A DNA stretch of 64,000 nt from Kineosporia succinea (lineage in GTDB: Bacteria; Actinomycetota; Actinomycetes; Actinomycetales; Kineosporiaceae). The translations under genes and the position numbers were made by a program. The notes beneath the pieces were generated by a model, which made no database searches, was not told the DNA's origin, and was given only the letters and a program-made list of their open reading frames with translations. Shown here one piece after another: positions 30,662-39,545 of this stretch (the first letter of the stretch is position 1; each line of letters starts with the position of its first letter). The stretch covers positions 620,001-684,000 of the forward strand of contig NZ_JAUSQZ010000001.1 in the NCBI RefSeq assembly GCF_030811555.1, in the 5' to 3' direction.

Positions 30662-32803
30662 GTGGCCAGGTCTCTTCCGTACCCGCTCGGCGTCCATCCC
30701 CGCGACCACGGCGTCGACGTGGCCGTGCTGGCCACCAACGCCGACCGCGTGCAGCTCTGCCTGCTCGACCCCGACCCGGCCGTCCCCGGCCGGTTCAGTG
30801 AACGGCGGGTCGATCTGCCGAACCGGACCTACGGCATCTGGCACGGTTTCGTCCCCGACGTCCAGCCCGGCCAGCGCTACGGCTTCCGCGTGCACGGCCC
30901 CTGGGACCCCCGCCGCGGCCATCGCCACAACCCGGCCAAGCTGCTGCTCGACCCCTACGCCCGCGCCCTCGTCCCCCCGCCCGGCGGCCTCGTCCCCGAG
31001 CTCTACGGCCACCAGGTCGACGCCGAGCTCAAGGGCAACCACCGCACCCAGGACCACCGCGACTCCATGCCCCACGCCGCCCACGGCGTGGTCGTCGAAC
31101 CCGGCGCCCCCCGGAAGAGCACCAAACCCCGCACCCCCTGGGCCCGCACCGTGGTCTACGAGGCGCACGTGCGCGGCCTCACGAAGAACCTGCCCGGCGT
31201 ACCCGACGCCCTGCGCGGCACCTACGCCGGCCTCGCCCACCCGGCCACCGTCGAGTACCTGACCGGCCTCGGCGTCACCGCCCTCGAGCTGCTCCCCGTG
31301 CACGCCACCCAGTCGGAGGGGCACCTCGAGGCCCGCGACCTCACCAACTACTGGGGCTACAACACCCTCGGCTTCTTCGCCCCCAACCCCGGCTACGCCG
31401 CGAGCGACGACCCGGAGGCCGTGCTCGCCGAGTTCCGCGACATGGTGCAGGCCCTGCACGCCGCCGGGCTCGAGGTCCTGCTCGACGTGGTCTACAACCA
31501 CACCTGCGAGGCCGGCGTCATCGGCCCCACGCTGTCGTTCCGTGGCCTCGACGCCGCCACCTACTACCGCCTCGACGGCGACGGCCGCGACATCGACTTC
31601 ACCGGCTGCGGCAACAGTCTCGACGCCACCCAGACCCGCGTCGTGCAGCTCGTCCTCGACTCCCTGCGCTACTGGGTGCAGGAGATGGACGTCGACGGCT
31701 TCCGTTTCGACCTCGCCCCCACCCTCGCCCGCGGCCGCAACGAGTACCACGCCGACCACCCGATGCTCGTCGCCATGCGCGTCGACCCGGTCCTGGCCGG
31801 CGCCAAGCTCATCGCCGAGCCCTGGGACCTGGGCCCCGACGGCTGGCGCACCGGCCAGTTCCCGCCCCCGTTCGCCGAGTGGAACGACCGCTACCGCGAC
31901 GACGTCCGGGACTTCTGGCTGACCTCCGCCGCCCGCGTCGCGAACGGCGAGACCCCGGGCGGGCTGCGCGATCTCGGCACCCGCATCGCCGGATCGGCCG
32001 ACACCTTCGACGCCGCCCGGGGCCCGCTGGCCTCGGTCAACTTCGTCACCGCCCACGACGGTTTCACCCTCGCCGACCTGACCGCCTACGACGTCAAGCA
32101 CAACCACGACAACGGCGAGGACAACCGCGACGGCACCGACAACAACCGCAGCTGGAACCACGGCACCGAGGGCCCGACCGACGACCCGGCCATCCTCACC
32201 GCCCGCCGCCGCAACATCCGCAACGTCCTGGGCACCCTGCTGTTCTCGGCCGGTGTGCCGATGCTCGTGGCCGGCGACGAGTTCGGCCGCACCCAGCACG
32301 GCAACAACAACCCGTACTCCCAGGACAGCCCGGTCTCCTGGCTCGACTGGGACCTCGAGGGCTGGCAGTCCGACCTGCTCGCCACCACCCGCTACCTGCT
32401 CTCGCTGCGACGCCGCTTCGGCGCCGTGCGCCCGTCGCACTTCTTCACCGGCGAGCCCGGCCCCACCGGCCTGCGCGACGTGGCCTGGTTCGCGGAGGAC
32501 GGCACCGAGATGACGATGGCGCACTGGGGCGACACCCAGCGCCGCATGCTGCAGGTGCTCTTCGCCGAGCCGCCCGCCGCGATCGGCAGGGGCGAGACCA
32601 CCGGCTCCCTGCTGCTGGTCATCGCCGGTTCCCTGCAGCCCCCGACCGTCGTGCTGCCCGACGTGCCGCCGCTCATGTCCTACGAGCTGCTCTGGGACAG
32701 CGCCGAACCCCGGCCCCCGGCCCCGGGTTCCGCGCCGTTGCTGCCCCCGGCCACCGAGATCGTGCCCTCGCCCGACTCGTTGCGGCTCTACGTCGCCCGG
32801 TAG
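30662..32803 (+). CDS. glgX: Glycogen debranching enzyme (isoamylase type)
   Basis: 713 residues. It hydrolyses alpha-1,6 branches of glycogen or limit dextrin. An N-terminal CBM48 (about 8-95) is followed by the GH13 barrel: VLLDVVYNHT, nucleophile Asp in DGFRFDLAPTL, acid Glu in KLIAEPWDLG, and FVTAHDGFTLADL. The GTG start at 30662 gives the expected opening SLPYPLGVHPRDHGVDVAVLATNADRV. It belongs functionally with glgE-treS-mak and glgP further on, but is separated from them by the 32.9-38 kb uptake locus. Confidence 0.95.
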   Translation: MARSLPYPLGVHPRDHGVDVAVLATNADRVQLCLLDPDPAVPGRFSERRVDLPNRTYGIWHGFVPDVQPGQRYGFRVHGPWDPRRGHRHNPAKLLLDPYARALVPPPGGLVPELYGHQVDAELKGNHRTQDHRDSMPHAAHGVVVEPGAPRKSTKPRTPWARTVVYEAHVRGLTKNLPGVPDALRGTYAGLAHPATVEYLTGLGVTALELLPVHATQSEGHLEARDLTNYWGYNTLGFFAPNPGYAASDDPEAVLAEFRDMVQALHAAGLEVLLDVVYNHTCEAGVIGPTLSFRGLDAATYYRLDGDGRDIDFTGCGNSLDATQTRVVQLVLDSLRYWVQEMDVDGFRFDLAPTLARGRNEYHADHPMLVAMRVDPVLAGAKLIAEPWDLGPDGWRTGQFPPPFAEWNDRYRDDVRDFWLTSAARVANGETPGGLRDLGTRIAGSADTFDAARGPLASVNFVTAHDGFTLADLTAYDVKHNHDNGEDNRDGTDNNRSWNHGTEGPTDDPAILTARRRNIRNVLGTLLFSAGVPMLVAGDEFGRTQHGNNNPYSQDSPVSWLDWDLEGWQSDLLATTRYLLSLRRRFGAVRPSHFFTGEPGPTGLRDVAWFAEDGTEMTMAHWGDTQRRMLQVLFAEPPAAIGRGETTGSLLLVIAGSLQPPTVVLPDVPPLMSYELLWDSAEPRPPAPGSAPLLPPATEIVPSPDSLRLYVAR

Positions 32804-32821
32804 GGCTTCTCATCGACGGTG

Positions 32822-32843
32822 CCCCGAGACCTTCGGCCCGGGG
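32822..32843. terminator. Possible terminator between glgX and GNAT gene
   Basis: CCCCGAGACC-ttc-GGCCCGGGG, an imperfect stem in the 58-bp gap between two convergent genes. Confidence 0.4.
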
Positions 32844-32861
32844 AGGTGCCCCCGGCGTCGG

Positions 32862-33575
32862 TCACGGCTGCGGTATGTGGACGGCGACGAACGTCGTGCG
32901 CCGCCGCAGCTCGAAACCCATGGCCTCGTAGAGCCGGATCGCGGCGGTGTTCGTGCCCGCGGCGTGCAGCAGCGGCACGTCACCGCGCTCGCGGATGCCG
33001 TGCGCCACGGCCCGCACCAGCCGCGCCGCCAGACCCCTCCGGCGATAGGCCGGGTCGGTGCAGACCGCGCTGATCTCGGTGTAGCCGGCCGGGTGCAGCC
33101 GCTCCCCCGCCATCGCGACCAGCGCCCCGGAGTGCCGGATCCCCAGGTAGGTGCCGAGCTGGTAGGTGCGCGGCCGGAACGGTCCCGGCTTCGTGCGGGC
33201 CACCAGGTCGAGCATCTCCGGGACGTCGTCGGCGCCCAGCCGCACCGCCTCCGGCGCGGGCTCGCTCACCAGGCGTGACGTCGACACCAGTTGCACTCCC
33301 TCGCCCCGCATCTCGTACCGCCAGGGCTCCGGCAGCGACCCGGTCAGCTCCGGCCCGCCCGACAGGGCCACGGTCTGCCCGGGACCGACCAGCTCGGCCA
33401 GGTCGGTCCAGGTCCGCGCGGTCGGCACCGGCGGCACGGCCACGAACGGCGACACGTCGGCCGGGTAACGCCGGGCCTGGTCGGTGCCCTCGGCGAAGGA
33501 CGCGTGCGGGCCGGTCAGCGAGAACCAGGCGGGGTTGTCGAGCACGTGCGTCTCGACCGGGTGGATCGTGGTCAT
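32862..33575 (-). CDS. GNAT-family N-acetyltransferase
   Basis: 237 residues. The C-terminal ~125 residues are a GNAT domain with acetyl-CoA motif A in YTEISAVCTDPAYRRRGLAARLVRAVAHGI and motif B in NTAAIRLYEAMGFELRRR. The N-terminal ~105 residues (LDNPAWFSLTGPHASFAEG and onwards) fit the DUF5645/FR47-like companion domain of bacterial FR47 acetyltransferases, though I am less sure of that. Acceptor unknown. It sits head to tail with the amine oxidase gene on the same strand, 68 bp behind it, and the gap is filled by tandem repeats. Confidence 0.85.
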   Translation of the reverse strand: MTTIHPVETHVLDNPAWFSLTGPHASFAEGTDQARRYPADVSPFVAVPPVPTARTWTDLAELVGPGQTVALSGGPELTGSLPEPWRYEMRGEGVQLVSTSRLVSEPAPEAVRLGADDVPEMLDLVARTKPGPFRPRTYQLGTYLGIRHSGALVAMAGERLHPAGYTEISAVCTDPAYRRRGLAARLVRAVAHGIRERGDVPLLHAAGTNTAAIRLYEAMGFELRRRTTFVAVHIPQP

Positions 33576-33591
33576 GGACTGCGGCTTCCTA

Positions 33592-33668
33592 GGCGGTCAG
33601 GCTCTTACGGGGCGGTCGGGCTCTTACGGCGGCGGTCAGGCTCTTACGGGGCGGTCAGGCCCTTACGG
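33592..33668. repeat. 19-20 bp tandem repeat spanning the amine-oxidase stop codon, 4 copies
   Basis: Units of type GGCGGTCAGGCTCTTACGG at 33592-33610, 33611-33630, 33631-33649 and 33650-33668. The last encodes the gene's own RKGLTA; the next carries its TAA (33644-33646). The other two lie beyond the stop and extend to within 20 bp of the next start. Confidence 0.88.
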
Positions 33669-34765
33669 GAACGGTCGAGCGAGAACAGCGGGTCGGGACG
33701 GGGGCCGTCGGTGGCCAGATCGGCGAGGATCCGGCCGATCGCCGGCACGAACTTGAAGCCGGTGCCGGAGAACCCGGCGGCGACCACGACCGGCCCGGAA
33801 CGGTCGAGCACGAACACCTCGTCGGGCGTGCTCGTGTAGGTACAGGTCACGGTCTGCGCGGTGTCCGGGTCGAGCCCGGGCAGCCAGTCGCGCACGTACC
33901 GCTCCAGCGCGGCGCTCAGCTCCGGACGCGGCCGGAAGTCACGCCGTTCCGGATCGATCCGCGGACCGGCGGCGTGGAGACCGACCTTCACGCCCTCCCC
34001 CGGCGTGGCCAGACCGTAGGCCGGGAGACCCGCCGCGAAGTGCCCGAAGCTGGGCCAGTCCTGCCCCTCCTCGAACGGCTGGAAGTGCGCGGGCTGCTCC
34101 TGCGTCACCCGCAACCGCGGGAGCGGCACCAGACCGCCGAGCAGCTGGTCGGTCCATGCCCCCACCGCGACCACCACCCGTCGGGCCCGCAACGGACGGG
34201 AGTCCTGCTCCGTCGAGACCGCGACCGCGTCGTCCCCCAGCACCTCGATCTTCACCACCCGCGTGTGGTGCAGCACCACCGACCCCTGCCTCGCGGCCTG
34301 CGCCTGGAGCGCCGCGACGGCCCGGTCGGCGTGCAGGCGCCCGCTGTCGGGATGGAACAGCGCGCGGCCCTCGACCCGCAGGCCCGGCCAGCGTCGGCCC
34401 GCCTCGCCGGCATCGACCCAGTGGCTCTCCACCCCGGCCTCCGCCAGCCCCGCGTGCAGCCGGCCGAGGAAGACCGGCGACCCGTGGTCGACACCTCCGG
34501 TGACCGTGAGAAGTGACGTGCCCGAAGCCTTTTCCAGGTCCCGCCAGAGTTCCCGCGCCTCCCGGGCCAGCGCGATGTGAGGCGCGTCGGGGTACGACAA
34601 CCGGAAGATCCGCGAGGCCCCGTGCGACGCGCCCCGGGTGTGACCGGGCTCGAACCGCTCGATCAGCAGCACGTCCACCCCGCGCCCGGCGAGCTGCCAG
34701 GCCGCGGCCGATCCCATGGCTCCCCCGCCGACGACGATCACGTCCGCGTCGAGCCCGTTCTTCAC
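33644..34765 (-). CDS. MTOX/sarcosine-oxidase-like FAD-dependent amine oxidase
   Basis: 373 residues of the monomeric sarcosine oxidase / N-methyltryptophan oxidase (DAO) family. It oxidises a secondary amine or N-methyl amino acid with O2, giving H2O2. The Rossmann motif ADVIVVGGGAMGSAAAWQLAGRG is at the N-terminus. The covalent-flavin motif TCTYTSTPDE places Cys308 at the position that carries 8-alpha-S-cysteinyl FAD in MSOX, and AAGFSGTGFKFVPAIG closes the domain. The GTG at 34765 has GGGAGG 8 nt upstream; an ATG exists at 34828 without a good site. The divergent ABC transporter may import the substrate; both share the 34766-34860 promoter region. Confidence 0.9.
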   Translation of the reverse strand: MKNGLDADVIVVGGGAMGSAAAWQLAGRGVDVLLIERFEPGHTRGASHGASRIFRLSYPDAPHIALAREARELWRDLEKASGTSLLTVTGGVDHGSPVFLGRLHAGLAEAGVESHWVDAGEAGRRWPGLRVEGRALFHPDSGRLHADRAVAALQAQAARQGSVVLHHTRVVKIEVLGDDAVAVSTEQDSRPLRARRVVVAVGAWTDQLLGGLVPLPRLRVTQEQPAHFQPFEEGQDWPSFGHFAAGLPAYGLATPGEGVKVGLHAAGPRIDPERRDFRPRPELSAALERYVRDWLPGLDPDTAQTVTCTYTSTPDEVFVLDRSGPVVVAAGFSGTGFKFVPAIGRILADLATDGPRPDPLFSLDRSRKGLTAP

Positions 34766-34821
34766 ACTCACTTGCCCTCCCGAGGATTCTGTCCACCCAC
34801 AGGTAATCATGACCAGATTGG

Positions 34822-34850
34822 TTGACAAAAGGTGGTGGCCGTTTTAGCTT
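34822..34850 (+). promoter_or_regulatory. Probable sigma-70 promoter for the leader peptide and ABC operon
   Basis: A perfect -35 TTGACA at 34822-34827, a 17-bp spacer, and TAGCTT (3 of 6 matches to TATAAT) at 34845-34850. It would start transcription near 34857, about 60 nt before the leader ATG. Confidence 0.6.
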
Positions 34851-34917
34851 CACAGACAACGCCATTCGAAGGCCCTTCGGACGAAGCCCGGCCCGCTCAC
34901 CAGGAGAGGAACCAGCG

Positions 34918-34989
34918 ATGCACTCCGCACCGATCTGCGATCCTCCGTGTCCGCGTCAGCCCGTCGTTCTCGAACTCTGTCGAAACTGA
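34918..34989 (+). CDS. Putative 23-residue Cys-containing leader peptide
   Basis: ATG at 34918 with GGAGAGGAA at 34903-34911 as a strong ribosome site; TGA ends it at 34989. The peptide opens MHSAPICDPPCPRQPV and ends LELCRN, with Cys at 7, 11 and 21 in only 23 residues. It lies between the promoter at 34822 and the ABC permease start at 35085 on the same strand, where no other gene fits. A hairpin with stem GCCTGC/GCAGGC (35032-35054) sits between it and the permease ribosome site. I infer a regulatory leader whose translation reports amino-acid supply, as known for Cys-rich upstream ORFs in actinobacteria; too short to be sure. Confidence 0.5.
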   Translation: MHSAPICDPPCPRQPVVLELCRN

Positions 34990-35084
34990 CCGCTCTCCGC
35001 GTTCTTTCCGCACCTCTCGCGTTTCGCTGACGCCTGCCCCGATCCGGCGCAGGCCCGCTCGCCCCTGCCCGAGGAGACCTCCCT

Positions 35085-36032
35085 GTGAGCGCCGACCCCT
35101 CTCTCGCCCCGCCCGCGGTGGCCCGGAGCGAACCCGACCCGCTGGCCGCCGGCACGGTCGTGAAGCTGCGTCACCCCTGGCGCTGGGCCGCGACCGCCGT
35201 CGTCGCCGTGCTGACCGCCCAGGTCCTGCACGGCCTGTTCACCAACGAGTTCTACCAGTGGGCCCGGTTCCGGCACTGGTTCCTGCAGGGCGCCGTGATC
35301 GACGGCCTGCTCGTCACCCTGCAGGTCGCGGCCTGGAGCGCACTGCTCGGCCTGACCGGCGGCATCGTGCTGGCCCTGATGCGCCAGTCGCCCAATCCCC
35401 TTCTGCAGGCGGTCAGCTGGACCTACATCTGGCTGTTCCGCTCGATCCCGCTGGTCGTGCTGCTGCTCATCCTGTTCAACTTCTCGGCTCTGTATCCGGA
35501 GCTGTCGCTGGGCATCCCGTTCGGCCCGGGGTTCGCGTCGTTCCGGACCACCGACCTGCTCGGCTACATGACGATCGGCGTCATCGGCCTGAGCCTGAAC
35601 GAGGCGGCGTACGCGGCCGAGGTGGTGCGCTCCGGCATCAACTCCGTCGACCAGGGCCAGCACGAGGCCGCCACCGCGCTCGGCCTGGGCAAGGGCCGTC
35701 AGTTCCGCCGGATCGTGCTGCCGCAGGCGCTGCGGGCGATCGTGCCGGCCTACGTCAACCAGCTCGTCAACCTGATCAAGGCCAGCTCGCTGGTGTTCTA
35801 CGTGTCCCTGCTCGACCTGTTCGGCACCGTGCAGAGCCTGGGCTCGACCTTTCCCGGCGACCTGATCCCGCTGCTGCTCGTGGCCACGGTCTGGTACGTG
35901 ATCCTCACCAGCGTGCTGTCGGTGCTGCAGTACTACGTGGAGCGTCACTACGCCCGCGGCGCCCTGCGCACCGTTCCCCCGACCCCGTTCCAGCGTCTGC
36001 GTAAACTCGTTGCCACCCGGAGCTTCTCGTGA
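35085..36032 (+). CDS. ABC transporter permease, polar amino acid type
   Basis: 315 residues, HisM/GlnP-like permease with about five or six membrane helices. The TIGR01726-type HEQRO region is GLLVTLQVAAWSALLGLTGGIVLALMR, and the cytoplasmic EAA loop for the ATPase is EAATALGLGKGRQFRRIVLPQALRAIVP. The GTG at 35085 has GAGGAGA at 35071-35077. Its stop overlaps the ATPase GTG by 4 bp (GTGA). Together with the ATPase and the binding protein it forms an importer; the divergent amine oxidase hints at an N-methylated or cyclic amino acid as substrate. Confidence 0.92.
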   Translation: MSADPSLAPPAVARSEPDPLAAGTVVKLRHPWRWAATAVVAVLTAQVLHGLFTNEFYQWARFRHWFLQGAVIDGLLVTLQVAAWSALLGLTGGIVLALMRQSPNPLLQAVSWTYIWLFRSIPLVVLLLILFNFSALYPELSLGIPFGPGFASFRTTDLLGYMTIGVIGLSLNEAAYAAEVVRSGINSVDQGQHEAATALGLGKGRQFRRIVLPQALRAIVPAYVNQLVNLIKASSLVFYVSLLDLFGTVQSLGSTFPGDLIPLLLVATVWYVILTSVLSVLQYYVERHYARGALRTVPPTPFQRLRKLVATRSFS

Positions 36033-36799
36033 CCGATCCGCGTCCGGCCGTGGAGATCCGCGGCGCCACCAAGGCCTACGGCACGCACACCGTGCTCGAC
36101 GACGTGAACCTCACCCTCGCCCCCGGACAGGTCGCCGCGCTGATCGGCCCCTCGGGCGCCGGCAAGTCCACCCTGCTGCGCACGATCAACCACCTCGACC
36201 GGCTCGACCGCGGCTACGTGCGACTGTTCGGCGAACTGGTCGGCGTGCGGGAGCAGCGCGGCCGGCTGCACGAGCTCACCGACCGGGCGATCCGGGCCCA
36301 GCGCGCGCGGATCGGGTTCGTGTTCCAGAACTTCAACCTGTTCCCGCATCTCACCATCCTGGAGAACGTGATCGAGGCGCCGCTGGCGCACCGGCTGTTC
36401 CCCCGGGAGGAGGCCCGGGCCCGGGGCCTGGCCCTGCTCGAGCGGGTCGGGATCGGCGAGAAGGCCCACGCCTACCCGCGTCAGCTCTCCGGCGGCCAGC
36501 AGCAGCGCGCCGCGATCGCCCGGGCCCTGGCCCTGGAGCCCGAGCTCATCCTGTTCGACGAGCCCACCTCCGCGCTCGACCCGGAACTGGTCGGCGAGGT
36601 GCTCTCGGTGATCCGGGACCTGGCCGGCACCGGCACCACGCTCGTCATCGTCACCCACGAGATCGCCTTCGCCCGGGAGGTCGCCGACCAGGTCTACTTC
36701 CTGGCCGACGGCCGGCTCGTCGAGCACGGCCCGGCGAAGCAGCTCATCGACTCGCCCCAGCACCCGCGCACCCGTGAGTTCCTCGCCCGGGTGCTCTGA
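36029..36799 (+). CDS. ABC transporter ATP-binding protein, polar amino acid type
   Basis: 256 residues, GlnQ/HisP-like ATPase. Walker A is GPSGAGKST, the Q loop is VFQNFNLFPH, the signature is LSGGQQQRAAIARAL, Walker B is LILFDEPTSALDPE, and the H loop is TLVIVTHEIAFA. It energises the permease encoded just upstream (4-bp overlap). Its last three codons and stop form the first unit of a six-copy tandem repeat. Confidence 0.95.
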   Translation: MTDPRPAVEIRGATKAYGTHTVLDDVNLTLAPGQVAALIGPSGAGKSTLLRTINHLDRLDRGYVRLFGELVGVREQRGRLHELTDRAIRAQRARIGFVFQNFNLFPHLTILENVIEAPLAHRLFPREEARARGLALLERVGIGEKAHAYPRQLSGGQQQRAAIARALALEPELILFDEPTSALDPELVGEVLSVIRDLAGTGTTLVIVTHEIAFAREVADQVYFLADGRLVEHGPAKQLIDSPQHPRTREFLARVL

Positions 36800-36889
36800 A
36801 ACCCCGGGTGCCCTGAAACCCCGGGTGCTCTGAAACCCCGGGTGCTCTGAAAACCCGGGTGCTCTGAAAACCCGGGTGCTCTGAAATCC
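36789..36889. repeat. 17-bp tandem repeat starting at the ABC ATPase stop codon, 6 copies
   Basis: Six units of type GGGTGCTCTGAAACCCC from 36789 to 36889, the first five 17 bp and the last truncated. The first contains the real TGA (36797-36799) and last codons. Each junction forms CCCGGG. Because the period is 17, the copied TGA falls in all three frames. Confidence 0.92.
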
Positions 36890-36960
36890 TTTCTACCCCA
36901 AACCTTCTCGTTTCCCCCGAAGCCCTCGCGTCGTCCTCAATCTCACCCCAGGAGAAACCC

Positions 36961-37971
36961 GTGTCCCGCACCCTCGCCCGCCGAGGCGTCCTGCTCTCCG
37001 TCGCCGCCGGCCTGACCTTCACGCTCGCCGCCTGCGGCGGTGACGCCGACGCGTCCGCCCCGGCCGCCACCAGCGGCACCAATCAGGTCGAGATCGCCGT
37101 GGCCACCGGCGACCCGTACACCGAGACCACCATCGACGTGCCGGTGCAGGCCGACATCCGGGCCAAGCTCCCGAAAGACGTTCTCGACAGCGGGAAGCTG
37201 GTGATCGGCGAGGGCGCCCTGCCCGCCGGGTTCCCGCCCCTGGCGTTCACCGGCACCGACGCCAAGACGATCACCGGTTCCGAGCCCGACCTGGGCCGCC
37301 TGGTCGCCGCGGTGCTCGGCCTGGAGCCCGAGATCAACAACTCGACCTGGGAGAACCTGTTCGTCGGCATCGACAGCGGCCGCAACGACATCGGCTTCTC
37401 GAACATCACGGTCACCGAGGAGCGCAAGCAGAAGTACGACTTCGCCTCGTACCGCAACGACGACCTCGCGTTCCAGGTGAAGAAGGACAGCACCTGGAAC
37501 TTCGACGAGAACTACGAGAACCTGGCCGGGCTCGTGGTTTCGGTGGGCAAGGGCACCAACCAGGAGAAGATCCTTCTGGAGTGGCAGGAGAAGCTGAAGG
37601 CCGCCGGGAAGCCGTTCGAGGTCAAGTACTTCGCCGACAACAACGCCGTGCAGCTGGCCCTCGCCTCGGGCAAGATCGACGCCTACTTCGGCCCGAACCC
37701 GGGGATCCAGTACCAGATCGCGCGCGGCGCCTCGGGCAGCACGCCCACCCGCAACGCCGGCAGCTGGTCGGGTGCCGGCGACACGCTGCAGGGCCTGATC
37801 GCGGCGACCACCAAGAAGGGCAGCGGCCTGGCCGAGCCGGTGGCCGAGGCCATCGACTACCTGATCGAGAACGGGCAGTACGAGGCCTGGCTCAAGGCCT
37901 ACCAGCTGGAGAACGAGGCCGTGGAGCAGTCCGAGGTGAACCCGGCGGGCCTGCCGCTCGACAACGAGTAA
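36961..37971 (+). CDS. ABC transporter substrate-binding lipoprotein
   Basis: 336 residues, SBP_bac_3 family (polar amino-acid binding). Lipoprotein signal with lipobox LAAC, lipidated Cys25. The binding fold starts at about residue 65 (LVIGEGALPAGFPPLAFTGTDAKTITGSEPDLGRLVAAVLGLEP), with NSTWENLFVGIDSGRNDIGFSNITVTEERKQKYDF as the typical lobe-crossing part. It collects substrate outside the cell for the permease-ATPase pair encoded 160 bp upstream; the repeat between them makes a separate, weaker transcript plausible. The start is a GTG at 36961 with AGGAG 8 nt upstream. Confidence 0.93.
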   Translation: MSRTLARRGVLLSVAAGLTFTLAACGGDADASAPAATSGTNQVEIAVATGDPYTETTIDVPVQADIRAKLPKDVLDSGKLVIGEGALPAGFPPLAFTGTDAKTITGSEPDLGRLVAAVLGLEPEINNSTWENLFVGIDSGRNDIGFSNITVTEERKQKYDFASYRNDDLAFQVKKDSTWNFDENYENLAGLVVSVGKGTNQEKILLEWQEKLKAAGKPFEVKYFADNNAVQLALASGKIDAYFGPNPGIQYQIARGASGSTPTRNAGSWSGAGDTLQGLIAATTKKGSGLAEPVAEAIDYLIENGQYEAWLKAYQLENEAVEQSEVNPAGLPLDNE

Positions 37972-37985
37972 CGCCTCCTGAACCG

Positions 37986-38019
37986 ACAATGGTGGACGCC
38001 CCGGGGCGTCCACCATTGT
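37986..38019. terminator. Perfect 34-bp palindromic terminator
   Basis: Arms of 17 nt (37986-38002 and 38003-38019), fully complementary with no loop, centred on CCCCGGGG. It separates the convergent binding-protein and maltokinase genes. Outer arms share ATGGTGGACG/CGTCCACCAT with the terminator at 11679-11722. Confidence 0.85.
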
Positions 38020-38028
38020 TCGTTTCGG

Positions 38029-39545
38029 CTACCGGGAGACCCGGGCCAGCAACCGGCCGACCGCACGCAGCGGCACCTCGACCCATCCGGGACGGTGCCG
38101 GGTCTCGTAAACCACCTCGTAGAGCGCCTTGTCGAGCTCGAGCGCCCGCAGCAGCACCGCGTCCTGCCGGGGATCACGACCGGCCTGCGCCGCGTAACCG
38201 CCCAGGTAGGCCTCGCGGCACTCGTTCGCCCAGGTCGACGCGGCGAGCGCCCGCGGGTCGTCGTCGGCCAGCCCGAGCACTGAGTGCCGGGCCGCGTAGT
38301 CGAACGAGCGCAGCATTCCGGCCACGTCGCGCAGCGCCAGGTCGGGCTCACCCCGCTCGGCCAGCGGGCGCAGCGGCTCGCCCTCGAAGTCGAGCAGGAC
38401 CCAGCCCCGGGTGTCCGAGTACAGGGCCTGGCCGAGATGCAGGTCGCCGTGCACGATCTGGAGGTCGGGGGCCTCGCTCAGCTCGCGCACCTCGTCCACC
38501 ACCTGACCGGCCGCCTCGGCGTACTCGGCCAGGGCCGGGGCCGCCTCGAGCGCCCAGTTCAGGCGCTGACGCAGGTGGTCGGCGAGCGCGCGGAGCGTGG
38601 CCGGGGTGCTCGGGCGGGTCGGGAGCACCGACGCCAGCGCCGCGTGCACGGCGGCGGTGGCCGAGCCCAGCTCGGCCGAGAGCCCGGCGAAGGTCTCCCC
38701 GCCCGAGACCGCACCGGTGGCGACGCGCCAGCCGTCGGCGCTGCCGGCGACGAACTCGGCCGCGGCCGAGAGGTGCCCCCAGGCGGGCTGACCGCCGGGC
38801 TGCACCCACTCGCCCTCGACCCAGCCGACCAGCCGGGGCACCCGCTCGTTGCCGGCCCGGGCGAGAGCGCCGGGCACGACGACGTCGGGGTTGCGGCCGG
38901 GCTGGAGCACGCGGAAGAGCTTGATCATGACGGGGTCCGGGCTGTCGGCCCCGACGATGATCGAGGTGTTCGACTGCTCACCGGAGAGCACCTTGGCCGC
39001 GCGGTACGGGTCGGGCGGGGTCTCCCCGGCCCGGCGCACGCCCCGCACCCGGCTGCGCGGGGTGCCGGCCTCGGACATCGCCTCGGTGGACGTCGCGATC
39101 AGTGACGTCCAGGCGGTGACGAAGTCCGGGTCGTGCGGCGCGTCGTAGACGTACCGCACGCCGTCGGGCGTGCGCAGCTCACCGAGCAGGGCGTGGGCCA
39201 GGTCCTCGCGGGCCTGGGCCCGGTAGGTGAGCGGCACCTGGTAGGTGGCGGCCCCGGAGCCGGAGGCGGGCTGCCCGGCCGGCAGGGCACTGATGAGGTG
39301 CACCACGATGCCGACCGGACGCTCGATCGCCTTCTCCGGCGCCAGAACCCGGGTGGGGAGCTGGAACTCGCCGGTGGCGGGTTCCACCACCTCGGGCTGC
39401 GCCACCAGCGGGACCAGGGTGATCTGGCCCGCCGGGGTGAGACTGACCCCGCCGTGTCCGGCGGAGAACCATCTCTGCCGGGGCAGCCAGCTGGCCAGCA
39501 GGCCGGCGATGTCGACGGCGCCGGTCGATGGGCTGCCCTGGTCGG

